The notes beneath the pieces are model-generated. The model was not told where the DNA came from, did not search any database, and saw only the letters and a program-made list of their open reading frames with translations. This document shows positions 12,899 to 24,865 of a stretch of DNA of 64,000 bases, in pieces. The stretch comes from Rhodeus uyekii (taxonomy: Eukaryota; Chordata; Actinopteri; Cypriniformes; Acheilognathidae). Within the stretch, counting starts at the first letter, position 1, and each line of letters opens with the position of its first letter. A program made the position numbers and the translations under genes. The stretch covers positions 62,001 to 126,000 of the forward strand of contig JAWRVZ010000556.1 in NCBI GenBank assembly GCA_037043235.1. Reading direction: 5' to 3'.

Positions 12899-13043
12899 AG
12901 GTGGGTCCTCTGTTCCAACTATTATATTATTGTTAAAGTAAAAGCTATTGGAAAATGGTTAATTATAAAGTGTATGAGGCAGGGAGCAAGAGCTTCTCTT
13001 TAACGTTTTGTTCATTACTTTATTCATTGATGATTGACTAGAC

Positions 13044-14038
13044 CAGGGGTGGGCAAACTTTTTGTCTCGCGGGCCACATTGGATTCTAAAATTTGACAAA
13101 GGGCCGAGCCAGAATAGAAGCATAATGTGTTTGTGTGAACTAATATAAATGAAATGTAAAAAACATTACGTGAAATGATTTGGCCTTTAACACGCACCAA
13201 AACATCAGGGTTCATTGATAAATTGTTTTCCAAATGTATTAATTTAATAAAACAGTAGATAAACTCAAGTGTTGTTGATCTCCTTTTTTGCAAGTGCATC
13301 AAAGTCTGGAGTTAGTTTTGTGTGGCGATTCTCAGGGACAGATTTGAACTCCTCCCTTTCACATATTTTCTGAAACCTAACGGGATAACACCAGTTGACA
13401 ACTGGCCAATTGTCGCACGATACAGCTCTAGCTGACAGTCAGTTTTAATAGCATACGTGCAGTCAATCGTATATATTCAAAATCATAACTGAACTCTGCC
13501 AAGCTCAACAAGCACAAACACAACAGTTAATTTCACGTCCTGTTTTTCAACTCTGAGGCAACAGAGGTTACAATAGTAACCGGAGACGTTCCCTTTCGAT
13601 AGGCGGTGTTCAATCCCCGTAAGAGAGATGCAGATCAGCTAAAAACACAGGGAATCATTGTTTGCTAGCGTAGTTGGCATGTTTTGTGGCAAAATGACGG
13701 CTGATGATGTATTCTTTAAAAACCGCTACAGTTTCTTGGCATATCAAGATATACAGCCCTTAATCGGACGTCAGCGTAAAACATACTAACTATCTACTTT
13801 GCTTCGGTCTGCTCATTTTTACTGAAGAGCTCAAAGTGCAAAGTGAAATAGAGAGTAACATCACACTCAAAGCTCAAAGTCTTTGAAGTGCGACATCTGT
13901 TGAGGAAACACAGACATTACAGGGAAAAGTCAAATGAAGGCGGTGTAATTATAATAAAATTTAAATTAATAATATAACTTCTACAAGTTCGGCGGGCCGG
14001 ATTAAAAAGCCCAGCGGGCCGTAGTTTGCCCACCCCTG
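13044..14038. mobile_element. Non-autonomous hAT element, CAGGGGTGGGCAAACT termini
   Basis: It begins CAGGGGTGGGCAAACT and ends AGTTTGCCCACCCCTG, perfect 16-bp terminal inverted repeats. It is flanked by an exact 8-bp duplication, GACTAGAC (13,036-13,043 and 14,039-14,046), diagnostic of hAT transposition. The subterminal GGGCC-rich blocks resemble Charlie-like hATs. At 995 bp with no transposase frame, it depends on an autonomous relative. It belongs to the same family as 23,453-24,765. Confidence 0.95.
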
Positions 14039-14046
14039 GACTAGAC

Positions 14047-14170
14047 TATGACATTTATGCATTTGGCATTGCACTCAAGGAGCACATTGAATCAGTTCTT
14101 GCTTTCCCTGGGATCAAACCCATGACCCATATTGTTGTTATTGAGCTACAAGAAAGCTTTGCGAGAGCGT
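14047..14170 (-). mobile_element. tRNA-derived SINE remnant
   Basis: On the minus strand this reads TTGTAGCTCAATAAC (A-box-like, 5' of a tRNA), then GGGTTTGATCCC (B-box-like), then AGGGAAAGCAAGAACTGA and a tail AATGCCAAATGCATAAATGTCA. The layout matches the common fish SINE with a tRNA head and an L2-type tail. The hairpin part of the tail (GGATAAAAGCG) is missing, and so is part of the tRNA region. The hAT at 13,044-14,038 lies immediately at its tail end. The 69-codon plus-strand frame here (14,026-14,235) is an artefact. Confidence 0.7.
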
Positions 14171-16907
14171 TAGCAGGTTTAGCAGAGGTCTATAGAGGAA
14201 AATGTGATCCAAACGCACCTAAATGGTACTTCTGAATTTCTCTATAAGAGGTGGAATACGCAAAGGGATTCATTATTAATGAATGGAGAAGAAATGTCTG
14301 CTTACCATTCCCCATCCACAATTAGGCATTTGGCAGACCTAAAAGCGACCTAAACTGCATGCAGGGAAAACGTTGCGTCAGCACTTGTTTCCCCCTGGTG
14401 TTTGCCCTTGATAAGGCTATTACATGTGATCTGGTTTTACACGGAAGCCTGGATATGACAATGAAAAGGTGTGGAATCGGTTCAATTCAAATCGAAGGCA
14501 TTTTTCCCCAAAGACTTTGAACACGTTGTTTTTTGTTACGCTGCAAGCAGTTCGACCAATCGTAGGTGTTTACGTTGAGCTGACGATTGCAATGTCCAAT
14601 CCCAGACATTTATGCTAGATGTTTTTCTATAAATTAAAAGACTGCCACGGACAGGAAAGAGATCTCGGGCTCAAAGAATGCCGTGATGAAAGGAGGACCT
14701 GGAAGACGAACAGACCATTCTCTTCAGGATTAATAAGGTTCTGTTTCTATCTGTGTCTTGGGTTAAAGCATGCTCATTTGAGGGAACATTAATGTTTGGG
14801 AGTCTGAAGTGAGTTTGGAATGAAAACATTATTTTTCTCAGTAAGTGGTGCTTTTTTGTGTAGGGTTGAGTATTGTTTGGTTTTTTTATTATACCAGTAC
14901 CAAATTTTTACTTTTAAAGTAGCACTGGTGCCTAAACTTAAAAAAAGAAGAAGACAACAACAGTTTTAATGATGTTAAAGAACGGCTTTTTATTGAAATA
15001 AATTAAATACAAAATTCTTTAAATTCAACAATGTATCAAAAGTTTAAAGTATACTTCTAGAAATGGTATACTCTGTCTCACACCCATGTATTAAATGTAT
15101 TTACAGACCAATTATTTCGTAACAGGTGCTACTAAAATAACGTTCTAACTGGCAAGACAATATTGAGCGCTTATATGTGTGATATGGATCAACTGCATAT
15201 ATGGTGTACACATTCTCAAGAAATCATCAGCGCACACGTGTAGCGTTGACATTTTTGGCCAACCATGCTGAAGGCATGTTCAAGATGCCTGGTATTGGTA
15301 GGGTTTTAGAGGACCAATCTGGAGAAATGCCTTCACCGTCAGATTGTGAAGTGGTATCACAAGGTGAAGTGAGGTGAAGCAGTTTCAGCTCTGTCAGAAT
15401 CAAGCGTAAATGTTGGAGCCAAAGTAAGTCTTTTTGGTTCAGGAGCGAAAAAGCAGGAAATGCAGTCTATGTTAGATCTTAGTCTAATTTTGACTTGACA
15501 TGTGTTCTACAACACAGATGACTAGCTGGATACCAGCATATGTGGTCATTTCTTTTTGTAATGTTTAGCTGTGGTTTGATTTACATGTTTTTAGTTTATG
15601 AGTGCTTGCATGAAATGTCTGAAATGTCTAATATCATGAAATCGTCCTGGCAACTAGGGTGTATTATGAGATGTAATTTTGTAATTGGTGGACAATTTAG
15701 CCCCGCCCACTTTTGGGGCGCGCGGGAGAAATATCGAGAGAGTGATGAGATGAGCTGCTGCGTAGATGCAGAGAAATTTATTTGATAACTCTATAAACGC
15801 GGTTGTTTAAGAGAGATTTGGATGAGTTGAATTGAACTTGAAACTGTAGTTCATCAAGTGTAGAATCATTTGAATCATCTCGGTGAGTGTTCTAAAACTT
15901 ATCAAATGTACCAATTTCATATTGATGCTTAAGAGTTATAAGATAAGATTTGTATTGTCATATTTTGTTTACAATGTTTCTTGTGCAATGATCATTTTCT
16001 TAAGTTTATGTTTATGTGTAACGAAGAATATGTTATGTTAAGCAGCCATTTTAATGCATGGTTGAGGATGTACATAGTGTGATTCATAAAACAAATTGAA
16101 TATGATCAATTTGATGTGAAACTGGATTTACATATAAAACAGATGGTGAGTAAAGTTTATTATTTAGTGTAATGTCACATTGTTGACAACAACATTTCTC
16201 TGTGAACCATGTCAAAAGATGTACGGATGAGTTAATTGAGTTCATAAATTGAATATGAATATTCATGTATTATTTGCAAACCATGTGTACATTAAGGTCC
16301 ACACTGTTTTGATATTAGTAAAGATTCATTAGCATGATATTAATGTGCCTGTTTCATTGCAGGCCAGGTTTTTTGTATGTTATTGATTTCTTCCGGAAGG
16401 AAGATGGCGAGCCACCCACCCTTGATTCCTGGATTTAAAGAGACCATCTTCTGCAGAGTATTCTGATGATGCCACTGTGCGGTAGGCCTTCAGTGGATTT
16501 TTGAGAACACCCATTTTGATACACAAATATATTTTCTTTTCTTCTTTTCGTGCCTACTCCTGAACTCCGGATTGGGAATCATAGAGAACCGTTTTGTTTT
16601 GTTACAAACTATTTGACAGACAATTGAGACAATTGATTCTGACTAAAAGGAACTTTTACTGAAGGACTGAGAAACTGAAAAAAGACTGAAACATACACTG
16701 ATCGTGCACCACACTAATTGTATTTTTCTTTCTTTTTTGTGTGTATTAATTGTGTTGAAGTGAGCTTCTTGTTGCTGTTATCAAATCAGTTCAATACAGT
16801 TCATACAAAACTATAACCAATTTGTGTATGTGTTCAGTAATTTCAATTGGGCCATAATTGGAGTGTCCGAACCTAATGTGTACTTACCCTTAAGAGAAGG
16901 GTTACAC
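14171..16907. other. Single-copy-looking stretch without a recognised gene
   Basis: About 2.7 kb that does not recur elsewhere in the window apart from a short similarity near 15,040-15,080 to 35,720-35,755. No ORF here resembles a known protein. Exon-like signals exist: a GC-rich block at 15,700-15,725, a possible splice donor GGTGAGTG near 15,890, a possible acceptor TTGCAG near 16,362, and TTCCGGAAGGAAGATGGCGAG at 16,391-16,411 (ETS-like plus YY1-like). These are not enough to call a gene. Confidence 0.4.
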
Positions 16908-18709
16908 ATTTCTCCCTTGGCGAATTCTGCTCAGTCACTTTATGTTGATAAGCACACATGTAAAGTGATTGACAGTATGTCTGGTAAATTTATATGGAAA
17001 AACAAAGTTCACTACATTAATAAAATCAGTAATATTAAACTCATATGATACAGGTGGTCTCAATTTCAATTCCCTTTAGCGTTCTAAATAATACTTTAAC
17101 TTTAACTATTCTAAAATTAGATCCCTATTCTTTTTTTTTTTTTACAAGAGAATGTCTCTAGCCCTCATGTTATTTCTTATTGGAACAACTTCTTCAATAA
17201 TGTAAACTGGACTCATGTTTAGCGGTTGCTCCAAAAATGATTCCTTACAAATAGTCATGCTGCTGTAACAAGGCATTTGCGCTTTGTGATATCGCATAGG
17301 AGCTTTCTTATTGCAATGCTCACAGAACTAGTCATTTTAACAAGAGATTCTCACTTTAATAAGTGCATATTTGAAAGTTCTCACAATGTAACAACTGTTG
17401 AGGCAGAAAAGATAAAACTTGTAATACTATCAGGAAGAAAAGAAGAAGAGAAAAACAGCTGAACAACAATGAAAGAGAACATGTGTAAAACTCGTATGAA
17501 GCAAAATAAACTTTTTTAGAACAATAAAGGTATAGTCAAATGGACCAAGGTAGTATAGTCAAAGGTATAGTCAAAATGCTCCCTGTATGAGAGAAGCAGA
17601 AAAATAATTAGAATTATTTTTTTTAATCTAAGAACTATAACGACAAATATATTTAAAAAAAAGTCTATTAAAGTGAACACTATATAAAAATGCATCAGTG
17701 TGGAGCTGCATATGTAGCAATTGCCCTGTGAAACTGTGATTTACACTGATTTCAGAAAAGCTGAGAGGCATTTAACAACGCCACATTCACATTCAGCACA
17801 TTCATGATGGAGTTTGTGTGGAGCAGCTTGTACTGTGAACTGAAATATTGATGCCTTTTTATATAGTTCAATTTATTCCTTTAAACAATTAATACAATTC
17901 CAGCACATTTGTGGATAGAGATAATGCCAAGGATATATAATATGCAAAAAATGTTGCTTCCGACATTTGTGCCTCAAGCTATCGGAAAGTGAAAATTGTT
18001 GTGTATTTTATAATATTACATACATAATATATTATACAAATATAATATAATATACATACATATATAATATATATAGGATAGGATTATAAACATATATATA
18101 AAATTTAACGCCAAAAATGTATTACTGCACAGTAAAATACAATTTATTTTCATGTTTATAATTATAATAGATGGTAAAGAATTTTTTTTCAATTAAGTTA
18201 AAATAATATCAAATACTATGCTAGAATAAAATTGATCCTATAAGACCGGCGTTTTTTCTTTTCATCTTTTTAAATAAATGTTTCAGGTGAATTGATTCAA
18301 CACATTCACACACAATTGTTTTGCCTTTATTGAATTATGACTTCATTGAATGAATAAGTACTCAACGCTGAGGGAGAACGTTTATGTCTCTCAACTTTAT
18401 TATTTGTCTGTTTGAATAGAGAACAGAGAAATGTCTAAAGGGAGTAACATAAGGACATCCAATGAGAGAATATAGCCAGACAGGTTACCCATTGATATTT
18501 TTTTAACGTTTTTTTTGGGACTCTTTTAAGCACCTTCTTTACGAAGCCCTTATTGAGTGTGCAATAATGATGAATTTACGGACTCAATGAATGGTCTTTT
18601 TCTCTTATTTTTTCTCAAATGTCATTACTGACAGTTCTTTAACTTCATTGAACTTTCCTGAACATACATAGAATACTGAAGAACATGAACGGTTCTTCTG
18701 AATATGACT

Positions 18710-18928
18710 TTAAACCTTGCAGCGCTTCCTCTCACATACCTGAGCTGCATTTGGCTCGAAGGAAGAAAGAACCAAGCCTCTTAGTATAGCTTGAAGATGA
18801 TCATCAGTAAACAGACCTGTATTTGGACTTACATTGTCAACGGAACCTCGGTGTTGGCCGTTAATTAGCAAAATCATCATGATAACATGGATGGCGATCA
18901 TATCGCTTTCAACTCTTAAGCAAATCAA
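18710..18928 (-). pseudogene. Broken copy of the segment A ORF, function unknown
   Basis: This 72-codon frame matches the first part of the 100-codon ORF at 37,399-37,701, then shifts frame near its end (..QVCERKRCKV replaces the other copies' sequence). It shares the hydrophobic N-terminal stretch. I do not recognise the product. Confidence 0.3.
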
Positions 18929-19286
18929 CCCATTTCAAATGATGGAAAAACAAAATACAATCCGCATGACGCTAAACGCTATAACAGTGACATCGACTCT
19001 GTCCAGCTCAAACTCAAACATGCTCAATTTCAAACACAACAAGAAGTAATTATTCTATGATGGCTTTGACAAATGAGATGTTACATGTGCAGCTCCATGG
19101 TTGTGAAATGTTTCTGTCTTTGCATCAAGCTCGGCCTCGCCCCGCCTCGCTCCTGGGAGTCATATCCCCCATTGAGATTGGTTGGTTTGTTCAAATTGCA
19201 CTAAAAAGGAACCTTCCACACCTGGCGCAGTAAATAGCAATAATGTGGATTTTTATCATATAAAAAGTTTATTTTTAGTATGTAAA

Positions 19287-19340
19287 AAGTATGTACCATC
19301 TTAATGCACCATTTGTGAATATACCTGTATCTTCACTGAA
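19287..19340 (+). promoter_or_regulatory. LTR-like leader module
   Basis: The block CCATCTTAATGCACC(A/G)TTTGTGAAT recurs at 32,581, 50,501 (+), about 37,020 (-) and about 42,470 (-). It follows a TATAAAAA at 19,259-19,266. In segment B the same block lies between a TATAAAAA and an AATAAA poly(A) signal, as R/U5 does in an LTR. Promoter function is inference. Confidence 0.35.
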
Positions 19341-19699
19341 GTTGTTGTGGCTCAAGCGTTGTAGTTTTTCTCTTCATACAAACAACACTTCTCGAAGGTC
19401 TTTGATGCCAGAATTTAGGTTTTATTCTTCCAAACAAAACCGAGCTGATGTTGAAATGGTTGCATGATTAATAAGTATTTTATTAGGATTCAACTGTATT
19501 ATAATACATACACCATTATTTTATCTGTATGATGATATTCAGCTGAGAAAGTGCTGAGGTCTGCAAAAGGCTGGAGACCCACACACCTCACAGCGCTGGG
19601 TGTTAAATCCATATATGGACACAGAGTGCTGAATTCAGGCCAAGTTACAATGTATGGAGAAAAGTAAACAATCACGTAACATGTTTGGAATGTCTAGGA

Positions 19700-20663
19700 C
19701 AGGGGTCGGCAACCTTTAATGTTGAAAGAGCCATATTTAACAAAAAAATTTTTTTTCAAATATGTCCGGAGCCGCAATCTAAGGTTTATATATGAAGCGA
19801 TCATTCTGTTAAGGGGAGGGGGGAGGGGGTCAGAACACGACAGAGAAGGAAGAAATTGTCTCAAAGTGATTTATTCGATTAAACAGGTCAAAGAGTGGAG
19901 CCAACCATTAATATGAGCTTCAATAATGTCCAGTAATGCTGAAGGAGGTTGAGATGTGGGAGCACAAGAAGCACATGTGATCAAAGATCTCAGTAATGTC
20001 CTTGCTCAAATGGATGAGCTTGGAATGGATGGAAGGGAGTGGAAAGGAGTGTGGTGTGTGTGGTTTTCCTGTGACAGATAAAACAAGATTCTCTTAACAG
20101 AATTACACACACATATATATATATATAGAAACTATTGGCTTCTCCCCTAAGACATGAACACAATTACCGTCATTCATTATTATTACTTTATCTGAACATA
20201 GCAGATAAAAATGTAAACACAGAAAACGAAGCACAGCTAAATTAGCATCGAGCATAATAACACTTCAATAACTGCGTCATAACAAAGACGAGTATGTACA
20301 TAAGCAAACAGTGGTAATTGTGAACTCACTCTCCTAAGACGCACAAAACACACAATAGGCACTCTTTCCGAGGCTGTTAACCAAGTTATTGGCTTTTCTC
20401 CAGCGCTCATGTGTAATAGTTAACTGATATCTGCCGCGGTGAGTGATATATGATTCACTCTGAACTGAACCGCTTAACTTTCTGAACTAATGCGCATCGT
20501 AGTTTCAGAATAAAAGTCTCCTGAAACAGCGCTCTTATTCCTCTCACATGGCCCTTTTCACAGCGGGACCGCTGCTAAAATTTACGTGTATGGGATGAAA
20601 GAGCCGCAGCACAGGGGTGAAAGAGCCGCATGCGGCTCCGGAGCCGCGGGTTGCCGACCCCTG
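19700..20663. mobile_element. Non-autonomous hAT element, CAGGGGTCGGCAACC termini
   Basis: Termini are CAGGGGTCGGCAACC and GGTTGCCGACCCCTG. The exact 8-bp duplication GTCTAGGA flanks it (19,692-19,699 and 20,664-20,671). The paralogous site at 36,632-36,639 (TCCTAGAC, minus strand of segment A copy 2) is empty, proving insertion into this copy after duplication or loss from the other. Subterminal GAGCCGCATGCGGCTC blocks are typical of one fish hAT group. The element is 964 bp with no transposase. Confidence 0.95.
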
Positions 20664-20884
20664 GTCTAGGACCTAGAGTATATAATGGGAGATTTCCCTT
20701 TCTCAAGAGCTGACCCTGCAGATCAGCTCGGTTTTAACACGATACCAGCAGCACAATCTTATAGTGTAAAATCAACTTTATATTAGCATAGTATTTGATG
20801 TTATTTTACCTTCATTGAAACATTTCTCTTTATCATCTATTTTGATTATATATATATATATATTTTGTTTTTTTATATATATGT

Positions 20885-22409
20885 ACATTTACATTTATTC
20901 ATTTAGCAGACGCTTTTATCCAAAGCGACTTACAACTTGAGGAATTCAGAAAGCGATCTGTCCTGAAGATACAAAAGTACATAGTGCTTACAATACAAAG
21001 TTTCGAACATTACATAAGAAACTAAGATAATTAATTTAATTTTTTTGTGTGTGTGTCATGTTAGGTGCTCATGGAAGAGATGTGTTTTCAGTAGTCTTTT
21101 AAACCTTGACAAGGAATCTTGGCAGGGAGATTGTTCCACCAGCAAGGAACGGTGAATAAAAGTGTTCTTGAGAGTGATTTTTTTGCCTTTCTTCGATGTA
21201 ACCGCGAGTCGTCGCTCATTGATCGATCAAAGGTTTCTGGTAGGTGTGTAGATTTGTAACAGTGAGTATGAAGGTGCTGAGCTTGTGTAAGTCTGTATGC
21301 AAGAGTCAGTGCTTTGAATTTGATCAGGTCAGCAGCTCATCAAAGATCACTCCAAGGGTTATGGCAGACCTTGAAGGAGTAATTGTGGTGGTACTGATCT
21401 GGACAGTGAAATCATACTGTAGTGTTGGATCAGCGGGAAAGACTAGCAGCTCCGTCTTTGCCAGGTTGAATTGCAGATGATACTCTTTCATCCATGCCGA
21501 GATGTCCGCTAGCCAGCTTGTGATTCTCGCAGCCACCGTGGGATCATCTGGTTTAAGATGAGCTTTGTCATTGGCGTAGTGATGATAGGAGAAGCCGTGT
21601 GCCTCTATGATGGGACCCAGTGATGTGGCGTACGTGGTTAAGAGAAGTGGTCCTGTGGACCAGTGGTCCCCAACCTTTTTTGTGCCGCGGACCGGTAAAC
21701 GTGTGATAATTTTCCCGCGGACCAGTGACAGCTCGAGATTGTTGACCGGGGGTGGGGGAGGTGGGGGTGTGGTGGACTGTTCAAACGCCTCCATAGGCAC
21801 AGAGCCACAGCCGCTTGCAGACGTTTGCAGCAGCTCACGGACCGGTCCGCGAATGCGCTCCGCGGCCCGGTGCCACAGTGCCAACCCTGAAAGGTGATGA
21901 AATAAATAGGATTCAAACCACTGAAGAGGATGCCTAGATAGTTACGAGAGGGTAGATAGAAGGATAAGATGATTAACAGTGTCAAAGGCAGCAGATAGAT
22001 CTAAAAGAATGAGAACTGACAATTTTGAATCAGCTTTTGCACTCCTTAGAGCTTCAGCAACGGATAGTAGTGCAGTCTCGGTTGAAGCCAAGTCAGTGCA
22101 TTCTTACAGTGCCAAGGACGACCCTATCCAGAGTCAGCGGAGGAGGTGGCAGTCGTTCTGAGCTTGTTATCACTTGGGAGGTAATAAAACATCCTCTTGA
22201 CTGGTTGAATTCACCTTCACCTTCTTGAAGACTGGTTTGTCAACCAGACTGGTTGATGTCCAACTGGCCATTCTGAAAGAGACAAGAAGGGTAAAAATAT
22301 CACATTCAAGAGTTTTTTTTATATGAATGGTAGGAGAGTGCCATGTCTGTAATTATCAACGGGTGATGTGTTTAATGTGGGTTTTTCGAGCAGTGGGGTT
22401 ACCCGAGCC
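20885..22409 (-). mobile_element. Decayed L2 LINE, 5'-truncated, minus strand
   Basis: The 3' end is at left: the hairpin CGCTTT-TATCC-AAAGCG (20,911-20,927) is the complement of the L2 GGATA-loop signal. On the minus strand it carries RT-domain text parallel to the plus copy, ending at its truncated 5' side near 22,409 (..GGCTCGGGTAACCCC). The catalytic YADD has become YAND, and the motif B region has been lost to a hAT-like insertion. The same decayed copy, with the same insertion, occurs at 54,640-55,860 (+), so the two are segmental duplicates rather than independent insertions. Confidence 0.85.
21661..21895. mobile_element. hAT relic within decayed L2
   Basis: It begins CAGTGGTCCCCAACC and has GCGGACCGG subterminal blocks, typical of a fish hAT family. 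The right end has decayed to ..GCCAACCCTG, so no target-site duplication can be read. Relative to the inverted duplicate at 55,07x-55,297 it has about 9 extra bases of GGTGGGGGA in a G-rich run. Confidence 0.7.
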
Positions 22410-22480
22410 CGACACCAGCCAGTCTGTCTAATAATTCTATTCCCTTTTTCTTACTTTCACACTACACTTTCTCTGCTATC

Positions 22481-23389
22481 ATGTGCTTTCAGTGTATTCC
22501 TGTCGTCTCTCAACGTCGCTCTGTTAACACTCGCCGAAGGTGGCGCAACATTAACAACCTGCATTCTGTTCCTTCCTCTAATGCACCTCTCTCCATCTCT
22601 GTAGGTCTCTGGAACTGTCAGTCAGCAGTCAATAAGGCTACCTTTATCCCAGCCTTTGCTACTAACTCTGCTCTTAATATCCTAGGTTTGACTGAGACAT
22701 GGATTCGTCCAGAGGACTCAGCAACCCCCGCTGCTCTCTCTAACAATTTCTCTTTCTCCCACACTCCTCGCCAGTCTGGTAGGGGTGGGGGCACAGGTCT
22801 CCTCATTTCTAACAACTGGACATACTCTACTCACTCATCCTTATGCATGTACAATTCGTTCGAATTTCACTCCATTACAGTTTCATCTCCTGCAATAATC
22901 CACTTTGTTGTAATCTATCGCCCTCCAGGTCAGCTGGGCACCTTTGTTGAGGAGATGGACATGCTGCTGTCCTCATTTCCTGAAGATGGCACTCCGCTGG
23001 TCGTCTTTGGTGACTTCAACATACATTTGGAGAAGCCTTGCGCTACAGACTTCCTCTCTCTCCTAGCCTCATTTGACCTCAACCGACTCATCACCACAGG
23101 TACTCACAAGTCGGGCAATCAACTCGACTTGATCTACACACGCAACTGCACCACAGACAACACTCTAGTTAAACCACTGCATGTTTCTGACCACTCTTTC
23201 ATTACATTTCATATGCATCTTACTAATCCTGCAACACCAACCCCTCTTCCAGTCACTTTCAGGCGTAACCTGCGCTCTCTGTCTCTCCTTCTCAATTCTC
23301 CTCTATCGTCTCATCCTCTCTTCCCTCTCACAAACAGTTCTCAACTCTGGATGCGAATACAGCAACAGATACCTTATGTTCTACTCTAA
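22481..23389 (+). pseudogene. L2 ORF2 N-terminal part: APE-type endonuclease
   Basis: In LINEs this domain nicks target DNA to prime reverse transcription. The 302-codon frame shows the family signatures: WNCQS (residues 44-48), TETW with the metal-binding Glu (71-74), YRPPG (146-150), GDFN (177-180), NQLDLIYT (213-220) and SDH (236-238). All catalytic positions I can identify are present. After about residue 265 the frame departs from the linker seen in other L2 copies (48,240 and 54,060), where the linker is in a different frame, so a single frameshift lies at about 23,280-23,340 and the stop at 23,387 is secondary. The start codon is only the first ATG. The true start may lie upstream. Confidence 0.85.
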
Positions 23390-23452
23390 CGTCTTGCCTA
23401 GATAATATCTGTCCACTCTCTTCCAGGTCATCACGTGCTACTCCCTCTAGCC

Positions 23453-24765
23453 CAGGGGTGGGCAAACTATTTGTCTCGCGGGCCACATTGGTTTCTTAAA
23501 ATTGACAGAGGGGCCGGGATTGTTGACGGGGGGGGGGGTTGGGGCAAATCCATGACTTTAATATACGAGCGCAAAACTGATGTTTGTGTGCGCGTAAATT
23601 ACAACCGCGAGCGGAAAACAGAGCTTCACGGGTACGCAAGCTCAAAAATGAAAAACAATAAAAATAACTCACTGCTCTTGACTTTTGTAATTTTAAGAAA
23701 TTCAGATATTTTTAATATATAGTGAAGACAATTCAAAGCTATTTAACATTTGATTATTTTAATCAAATTAGCTGAGAGTAATTGCTGGTTCTACCTGAAA
23801 AACACTACTGTGTTTGTTCTTCTGAGCCCTGATGAAGGAACACTAAATACATACTGTTTTATTGAATGAAAGATAAAATATGACAACAAAAATAACTGAG
23901 GGAAATATATATATGGACATGACCAGAGCAAAGGCAGGATATACTTCCCTCAATTTAAAATATTTATTGACTTCAAAACTGGTGTATGAGCTCTAAGTGT
24001 CATGTACATTTTATTCTAACGTACACTATATTTCCTCTTGTATTTGCAGGTCATGTTCTTGAATGCAGCAAATAACAACATAACGTTGACAGCATACAAC
24101 TTCTTTTCAGAAGGTCGTACCTGTGCATTTACTTATAATAAATCCTAGAAAACTTGTATAAAGTATAGTTTGGTCTTAAATCACTCGACTGGGACACGTG
24201 AAATTACAACAAAACAATATTAATACAATTTAATCGACAGAAAAACCATAATATGCAATGTGACTGAATCATATCTTTGCCTCAGCTCTAGATTGACAAT
24301 CACAGGCGTCCAATCACAACTGACCTCTGGAAAAAAGGGAACTAACCAATGACATTTGATGTTACAAGAACAAGCTCCGCCCACGACTGACAAAAATAAA
24401 AATGCTCGCGCGAGCAAAAACAGCAGTTGAGAGCGGGCGAATGTTCGCATGTTCGCAGATTAGATGTCACGCGCGCGCGAGTGATTATAAAGAGCTCGCG
24501 GGTACCCGTATTTACGCGTGTAGCTCTTGCGCTCGTTCCTTTTTAGCACGGAATTAACGCTATAAAGGGGGGTGTAGAGGGGTTTGCGACACACGCCTAC
24601 TCTCCACCACACTTTCAGCGCCACTGCCACTTGCAGCTGCGACAAAGTGACATTACAGGGAAATGTAAAATGAAGGTTTAATATAGGTTCGGCAAGTTCG
24701 GCGGGCCGGATTAAAAAGCCCAACGGGCCGGATATGGCCCGCGGGCCGTAGTTTGCCCACCCCTG
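23453..24765. mobile_element. Non-autonomous hAT element interrupting L2
   Basis: Termini are CAGGGGTGGGCAAACT and AGTTTGCCCACCCCTG. The exact 8-bp duplication CTCTAGCC flanks it (23,445-23,452 and 24,766-24,773). It is 1,313 bp and of the same family as 13,044-14,038, including GGCGGGCCGGATTAAAAAGCC near its right end. The long minus-strand frame across its right end and into L2 (24,460-25,245) is a shadow, not a transposase. Confidence 0.95.
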
Positions 24766-24865
24766 CTCTAGCCCCTGGCTAACTGATGTTCTTCGTGAAC
24801 ATAGGGCCAAGCTAAGGGCAGCTGAGAGAAAATGGCGCAAGTCAAAGGACCCATCTGACCTGAGT

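Larger units (their letters stand above)
16908..21284 (+). repeat. Segment A, copy 1 (with nested hAT)
   Basis: It matches 35,757-39,430 in inverse orientation, and its first part (16,908 to about 19,075) matches 56,278-58,457 directly. Homology starts abruptly at CATTTCTCCCTTGGCGAATTC. This copy differs from the other two by substitutions and small indels and by the hAT at 19,700-20,663, which they lack. It contains AT-rich tracts (18,000-18,080), a short unrecognised ORF on the minus strand (18,710-18,928), and at its right end the 3' end of a minus-strand L2. Confidence 0.85.

Noticed and set aside
14047..14170. Functional tRNA gene
   Set aside because: A and B box likenesses exist, but the cloverleaf is incomplete and the sequence continues into a SINE body and tail.
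14026..14235. 69-codon plus-strand frame
   Set aside because: It overlaps the hAT end and the antisense of a SINE, with no protein likeness.
21324..21884. 186-codon minus-strand frame (and its twin at 55,073-55,624)
   Set aside because: It is part of a decayed L2 RT read through a hAT relic, so it is a chance fusion and not a gene.
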